This document shows positions 58,905 through 64,000 of a stretch of DNA of 64,000 bases, piece after piece (position 1 is the stretch's first letter; the number at the start of each line of letters is the position of its first letter). The DNA comes from Artocarpus heterophyllus (lineage: Eukaryota > Streptophyta > Magnoliopsida > Rosales > Moraceae), in contig CM046333.1 of the NCBI GenBank assembly GCA_025403435.1, positions 29,973,453 to 30,037,452 on the forward strand. Direction: 5' to 3'. The notes under the pieces are model-generated. The model was not told the origin of the DNA and made no database searches. It worked only from the letters and a program-made list of their open reading frames with translations. Position numbers and translations under genes: made by a program.

Positions 58905-59084
58905 TTTATACGATTTTAATGTAATTGAACTATGTTTGGCTTGATCCCTAAACATGGGTATGTAGGTAGCTCATATATGATATAAACGAGTGTAGCTGCT
59001 TTATTAATTTGAATTTTATTTCGTCGATTTGTTGACAAGTTCTTTCCTCAGGAACCGTGGCTATACTTTCCAAATCAACTTCGG
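58905..59084 (+). other. Tat element 3' untranslated start
   Basis: The block gatccctaaacatgggtatg, followed by gtaggtagctcatat, comes directly after the integrase stop, as in other Tat-type elements. No gene. Confidence 0.6.
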
Positions 59085-59500
59085 ATTCGACCAGCTCGAT
59101 CCAAACTTGCATTGCCATCTTTGGACTTGACCAGCTTGATCTGAACTCGTATTGCCATCTTCATGGCACTTCAAGCTCGACCAGCTTGATCAGAACTTGC
59201 ATTGCCATCTTCATGGCACTTCAGACTTGACTAGCTCGATCCGACTCCCAATGCCATCTCTTTTGGTCAAACTACGGATCCGATCAACTCGATCCCAGCA
59301 CTTAGTATATCACCATATTCATGGATCAATTACGCTTCGACAAGCTCGGTTTGTACGACCTTTTTTAGTTTTCTATTTCCATTAGCTCACTTATGAATTT
59401 GACCAATTTGATCGGAACGACTTGCGTTACCATAATCATGGTCTAGGGCTCGATCATTTTGATCTAAACCCGTTGTGAAATAAAATAATAATGCCATCCT
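59085..59500 (+). repeat. Degenerate tandem repeat of about 50 bp
   Basis: About eight units share tcgaccagctcgatc (or variants) and ttgccatct...catggcactt. Early units (59088, 59134, 59184) are close; later ones are increasingly diverged. The unit length drifts from 47 to 55 bp. Arrays between integrase and the 3' LTR are a known feature of Tat-type elements. The ORF at 59152-59385 lies inside it. Confidence 0.75.
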
Positions 59501-59644
59501 CTCTCAGCTTTAACAGGGTTCGACCAACAAGTTTGATCTGAACAGTTTGATCGCTAAACATGTTATGAGAAATCAAATTAATGAAATTTGACATTGAATT
59601 TCATTTGAAAAAGGGAAAGCTATTCGATACAGATTAAACTGTTT

Positions 59645-59930
59645 TCAAGCTTCTGTCCCCGCAAGTTGAACATTTTCTCCTTCTGTTGATTCGACAATTG
59701 TGGGGTCCACAAGCTCACCACTTGGAGTCAGAACAGCTTGAGGATCTAAAACTGTAGGCTCGATAGTGACTTTTGGACCAGCCGGTTCGTCTTGTCCATT
59801 TCGGTCATCCGTCGATAACAATTCTCGTACGTCCTTGATCTCTTCGTTGATTGTTTCGACGCTTAGTTGGCCCTACTTGAATTCTAACAAAGCCTCTAGT
59901 CGTGCCTTGAAGGAGGAAGTGCCTTGAATT
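59645..59930 (-). pseudogene. Antisense ORF remnant of the Tat element
   Basis: Minus-strand codons from about 59930 down to TGA at 59645-59647 give about 95 residues with one TAG near 59876. The product is acidic: FKARLEALLEFK before the stop, then GQLSVETINEEIKDVRELL, a linker rich in Asp/Pro, and VESTEGENVQLAGTEA at the end. Composition and length of open frame are unlike the other strand. Antisense extra ORFs between pol and the 3' LTR are described for the Tat lineage. The beginning is lost at the 59938 breakpoint. Function unknown. Confidence 0.5.
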
Positions 59931-59938
59931 CTAACAAA

Positions 59939-60044
59939 AATACTTATTAACACAAAATGCTATTAATTAGAGGATTTAATGTGAAATAAAAGCGTAAATA
60001 AATGATTTAAGCCTTAGAAAATGTACACTTTTACAGTCTCATCA
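59939..60044 (-). repeat. Tip of the 51332-53429 LTR family
   Basis: 106 bp nearly identical to 53324-53429, ending ctcatca at 60044. It joins the truncated Tat element on its left to chromovirus protease upstream sequence on its right. It is best explained as the remainder of an LTR insertion in the chromovirus whose other part was removed by a deletion. Confidence 0.8.
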
Positions 60045-60059
60045 ACCAGCAACACAGTT

Positions 60060-60435
60060 GTCGATGGTATGATTCTAGTTTCGTAGTCTATAGCTCATTT
60101 TTTATTCGATATTGATGCCACTCATTCTCTCATTTCAAGCTCTTTTGTACATGCCTTGGGATTGGATAAAGAAGAGTTTGATGTACCCTTAGTTATAGCC
60201 TCACCCTTGGGGCGGGTTTGTGTGAATTGCATATGTAAAGCTTGTAAAATAAAGATTAGGGATGAGACCCTAAAAAGTGATTTGATTGTAATCCCCATGA
60301 GTTCATATGATGTAATCCTAAGGATAGACTGGTTATCCAAGTACAATATAGTTGTGGACTGTCAACTTAGGAGAGTGACCCTAGTGTTTGATAGGGGAAC
60401 ACTATTACTTACCAGGGTGGTAATGATCTAATAAT
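60060..60435 (+). pseudogene. Chromovirus protease (60045 element)
   Basis: Reading: a short lead, then LFDIDATHSLISSSFVHALG, where the catalytic D-T-G has become D-I-D (60108-60116). Then PLGRVCVNCICKACKI, LKSDLIVIPMSSYDVILRIDWLSKYN and VDCQLRRVTLVFD, the typical order of a Ty3 protease. Two stops follow VVMI at about 60431. Gag is missing to the left because of the breakpoint at 60044. Confidence 0.8.
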
Positions 60436-60699
60436 GAGTGAGCATCTTATGAAGACATGTCTCCGAGGACAGAAGAATCTAGCTTGCTATGCCTTCCTCA
60501 TGAATCTAGAAGGGGAGTCTAGTGCATCGAGAAGAAATGCAGCAATCCCAGTAGTTGATGAGTATGAAGATGCCTTCCCCGACTAGTTGTCGAGATTACC
60601 ATCGCATCAAAAGATTGAGTTTAGCATCGAGCTACTTTCAGGAACGACACTGATTTCTATAGCACTTTATCGGATGGCACCGACAGAGATGAAAGAATT

Positions 60700-61910
60700 G
60701 AGAAAGGAACTTCAGGAGCTTGCTGACAAGGGATATATCTAGAATAGCACATCATTGTGAGGAGCACCAGTTTTGTTTACTAAGAAGTACAATGGAACCC
60801 TCAGGCTATGCATAGACTATCGGTAGCTAAATCAAGTCCTTATGAAGAATAATTATCCTCTGCCCAGGATTGATGAACTGTTTGATCAATTGGGAGATTC
60901 ATGATATTTGTCAAAGATAGATTTGCAATCGGGATACCACCAGCTCAGGATTAAAGAAGAGGACATCCCCAAAACAGCTTTTAGGACCCGGTATGGACAC
61001 TTTGAGTTTCTAGTAATGCCATTTGGATTGACAAATACTCCAGCAGCTTTTATGGACCTAATGAATAGGATTTTTAGGCCTTATGTGGACCAATTCGTGA
61101 TCGTATTCATTGACGATATTTTGTTTTATTCTAAAACTTGGGAGGAGCATGAGCAACAGCTCAGGATTGTGCTTCAGACTCTGCGGGAGCACCAATTGTA
61201 TGCCAAGAAAGAAAAGTGAAGGTTTTGGTTGACAGAGGTTAAGTTTCTAAGACACATCATCTCGGAGCAAGGTATCTCTCTAGACCCGTCTAAGGTAGAA
61301 GCCATAGTGGAGTGGGAACGACCGAGGAATGTAGTAGAAATCCATAGTTTCTTGGGACTTGTAGGATACTATAGGAAATTTGTGAAGGATTTCTCAAAAA
61401 TAGCAGCACCATTGACAAGAATGATCGGGAAGAATGTCAGATTTGAGTGGGATGAAGAATATGAGTTCGCCTTCCAAGAGTTAAAGAATCGGTTGACTAC
61501 AGCTCTGGTGTTGATTATTCCGAATAATGAAGAGCCGTATGAAGTTTACACAGATGCTTCAGGATGCGGACTTGGATGCATATTGATGCAACATGGACGC
61601 GTGGTGGCGTATGGATCGAGACAGCTACGACCTCACGAGCGAAACTATCCTACTCATGACTTAGAGCTCGCGGCGGTGATTCATGCACTGAAGATCTGGA
61701 GATGTTATTTGTATGGGGCGACATTCCAGGTTTTCTCTAACCACAAAAGTTTGAAGTATTTGTTCACTCAAAGGGATCTAATCTTGAGGCAGTGAAGGTG
61801 GATGGAATACATGGAAGACTATGATTTTGCACTACAGTACCATCCCGAGAAAGCTAACATAGTCGCGGATGTGCTTAGCAAGACGTCCTCAAGGATTCTC
61901 GCTTGTTTGG
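60700..61910 (+). pseudogene. Chromovirus reverse transcriptase and RNase H (60045 element)
   Basis: From about 60770 the frame is constant. RT blocks: [83 protein letters not shown] (catalytic DD), then [20 protein letters not shown]. RNase [36 protein letters not shown], and [15 protein letters not shown]. In-frame stops include 60902-60904, 61217-61219 and 61793-61795. No frameshift was seen in this part. It copies RNA into DNA in intact relatives. Confidence 0.88.
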
Positions 61911-61959
61911 CTCTTGAGAATTGGAAAAGGGACCCAACAGTAAGTGAGTACAGGCTACA

Positions 61960-63448
61960 ATACTATGAGGATTACGATTGAGTTTCGGTGTACCACATGG
62001 AGATGACCCTAACTCTTGTACAGATGGTGAAATAGAATCAATGGCGAGACCAGTATCTGTAAGGAATTTGGACGCGAATTCAGAATAGAGAGCAATTTGA
62101 AGAATGGAGGACACATGCCGATGGATCACTATACTTCAAGGAGCATCTAGCAGTTCCAACAATCGCAGAAGTAACGAAGGTCGTAATGGATGAAGCCCAC
62201 AAGTCTCAGTTTGTCATTTATCCAGGAAGCATGAAGATGTATTGTGATCTGAAGAGGCAATACTGGTGGAGAGGCATGAAGAAAGATGTCTGAGAATCTG
62301 TGGCCAAGTGTGCAACCTGTCTTCAGGTAAAGGCTGAGCACCAGAAGCCAGCCGGTCAACTTCAGCTGCTTCCTATTCCAAGGTGGAAATAGGAGCACAT
62401 CACGATGGATTTCCTTACCAGTTTGCCGAGGACAGGGCAAAGGCACGATGCAATTTGGGTCGTGGTCGATAGGTTAACAAAATCGATGCATTTCATTCCT
62501 TTCAGGTTGACATGCTCAAGGAGAGTTCTCAGGGAGTTATACTTGTAGAATATAGTAAGGTTGCATGGAGTTTCTTTGTCTATCACATCTAATAGAGATA
62601 CCAGATTCAATGCCAAGTACTGGAGGAGCTTTCAGGAGGCCTTAGGACCGGACTTGAACTTTAGCATGGCATTTCATTCTCAGACCAATGGGCAATCTGA
62701 GCGGGTCATTCAAATCCTCGAAGACATGTTACGTGCGTGTGTGTTAGATTTTGGAGGGAACTAGAAGATGTACTTGCATCTGGCAGAGTTTGCGTACAAC
62801 AACAGCTACCAAGCGAGCATTGGCATGGCACCGTTTGAAGCACTGTATGGACGACCATGTCGGTCACTGCTATCTTGGGCAGAACCAAAATATAGGATTA
62901 TTCTCAAGCCAGATGAGATCCGTGACAGCAATGAGAAAGTCACTGTGATACGAGATCGGTTGAAGGCAACTCAAAGTCGACAGAAGAGCTACGTGGATAG
63001 AAGACGCCGACCTTTGCAATTCGAGGTAGGAGATTTTGTTCTCTTGAAGGCATCACCTCGCAAAGGTATCATGCAATTTGGAGTAAGTCATAAACTTACA
63101 CCAAGGTATGTTGGACCGTTTGAGATCACTCAACATGTCGGTGTAGTCGCTTATCGGCTCAATCTTCCTCCCGAACTCTCTCATAGTCATGACGTATTTC
63201 ATGTATCAATGCTTCAGAAGTGTCTGTCTGAACAGAACAAGATAGTTTCATTTCATGAAGTGCAGATCCAAGAAGACACGACAAACGAGGAAGTGTTGGT
63301 TTAGATTATCGATCGAAAAGTGATCAACCTACGACGTTGTGACATATCATTAGTGAAGGTTGTGCAGCAACATCACGGGGTTAATGAAGCCACCTGGGAA
63401 TTAGAATCGACTATGCAGGAGTTGTATCTGCATTTGTTTTGTTTCTAA
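61960..63448 (+). pseudogene. Chromovirus integrase and chromodomain (60045 element)
   Basis: Same frame as the RT. The finger has DEAHKSQF, then Tyr at the second His (VIYPGS), and KCATCLQV. The core has the first Asp in HITMDFLTSLP, then ITSNRDTRFNAKYW, where relatives have S-D-R (Asn codon 62591-62593), and GQSERVIQ with the Glu. The tail carries PRYVGPFEI and LPPELSHSHDVFHVSML. After a TAG at 63302-63304 a chromodomain-like end continues (INLRRCDISLVKV, HHGVNEATWELE, ending TAA 63446-63448). This tail supports the Tekay/Del branch. Confidence 0.87.
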
Positions 63449-63479
63449 ACTGATTTGAAAATTTCAAGGGCGAAATTTC

Positions 63480-63495
63480 TTTTAGGGATGGAGAG
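63480..63495 (+). other. Chromovirus polypurine tract (60045 element)
   Basis: ttttagggatggagag lies just before the LTR start, matching the tracts at 25360-25375 and 11418-11430. Confidence 0.85.
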
Positions 63496-63496
63496 T

Positions 63497-64000
63497 TGTA
63501 ACACCCCGAATTTAATTATGTGTTATTAGTGTGTAAAATGATGAACTAGTGTGCCATAATGTATTTTAAACTTAATTTGACTATTTTGTGGTATTTCTAA
63601 ATTAATGTTATTTTTTATTATTTTAATAATTTTTAATTGCCTTTAATTATTTTTATTTTATTTATTATTTTGAATTTTGAAACAAAACAATTTGGCAAAT
63701 ACCAAATATACCACTTTCTGTAAAACCATGGGTGGTACACTGTTTCCACACAGTGAAACCACCCACTTTTCTCTCTATTTATTCTCTCTCTTTTCTGCTC
63801 TACCTCACTCTCGTTCTCTCCCTCTTCTCTTACTCTCTTTCTCTCGTCTCCCTCTCTATCTATCTCTTTCTCTCTTCTCTCTCTTTTAATTCAAAAATTT
63901 TAAGTTCAAGCCTTGATTGTTAGCTGGATTGGAGATCAAGGAACACGATCAAGCTACTTCAAACTAGTTTTAAAGCTCGGATTCAAGGTTAGTTTAACTT
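63497..64000 (+). repeat. Chromovirus 3' LTR, cut by window end
   Basis: It starts tgtaacacccc and parallels LTR 1 and LTR 2 base by base at the level of blocks (agtgtgccata, ctatttattctctctc at about 63772-63788, and a CT-rich run to 63880). Only the first 504 bp are in the window. The two short ORFs at 63677-63923 are CT-rich simple sequence. Confidence 0.85.

Larger units (their letters stand above)
55149..59938 (+). mobile_element. Ty3 Tat-type element, internally deleted and missing its 3' LTR
   Basis: A 5' LTR, primer-binding site, gag, then integrase without protease, RT and RNase H, a repetitive 3' region and an antisense ORF remnant follow in order. The element is inserted in copia-3 gag and ends abruptly at about 59938 against a 106-bp LTR tip of another family. 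Without its own polymerase it could only have moved with enzymes supplied by a relative. Confidence 0.82.

Noticed and set aside
59085..59500. Repeat array resembling CRISPR spacing
   Set aside because: Units are contiguous and drifting, with no constant repeat plus unique spacers; it lies in a plant retrotransposon.
60700..63448. Possible endogenous pararetrovirus because of the RT/RNase H
   Set aside because: Integrase, chromodomain tail, polypurine tract and LTR identify a Ty3 chromovirus; no movement or coat protein seen.

Overview
This is plant nuclear DNA, very probably from a eudicot. The window is AT-rich and built almost entirely of nested LTR retrotransposons: Ty1/copia, Ty3 chromovirus (Tekay/Del-like) and Ty3 Tat-like. 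Small DNA transposons and one credible short host gene make up the rest. No bacterial-type operon, rRNA, tRNA gene or CRISPR array was seen. The species cannot be named from the sequence.

Layout. 1-13294: the 3' part of a chromovirus (integrase/chromodomain remnant, polypurine tract, LTR at 11433-13294), split by a 9.6-kb minus-strand copia element (copia-1, 1580-11180). Copia-1 has about 2.0-kb LTRs and near-identical 5-bp flanks (ccttc/cattc). 13483-14894: a Mutator-like non-autonomous element with an array of palindromic repeats. 14985-16875: scrambled Tat-type gag, integrase and PR-RT pieces. 16876-35411: a second copia (copia-2, minus) blown apart by a tandem chromovirus array, LTR-interior-LTR-interior-LTR (17422-31882), which still has perfect ggatt target-site duplications on its outer edges. 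The first interior carries a solo copia-1 LTR (20543-22067, duplication agtgt); the second interior keeps the empty site. 35813-36428: a hAT-type MITE.

38900-46900: the one convincing host gene. It has a non-coding first exon, a 7.4-kb intron in the 5' UTR holding a 5-kb copia (copia-4, 40618-45598, duplication gggaa), and an 85-codon reading frame at 46420-46677. 46918-49448: a possible MITE, a tandem duplication, a C-rich tract and an LTR-like tail. 49449-55148: a third copia (copia-3, minus) cut by two solo LTRs, one of them with the duplication ccttt. 55149-59938: a Tat-type element that lost PR-RT-RNase H, with a tandem-repeat 3' region and a remnant antisense ORF. 60045-64000: a better-preserved chromovirus pol and the start of its 3' LTR.

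Every retroelement gene is broken, mostly by in-frame stops that look like C-to-T (or G-to-A) transitions, as expected for methylated, silenced repeats. The most unusual signals are: a short palindrome, TCGGC-AG-GCCGA, clustered in both copia-1 and the chromovirus LTRs although the two are unrelated; a row of five stem-loops with CTAGG at the tip in the copia-1 leader; the tandem array with intact outer duplications; and the antisense ORF of the Tat element. All family names come from motifs read by eye; no database search was possible.
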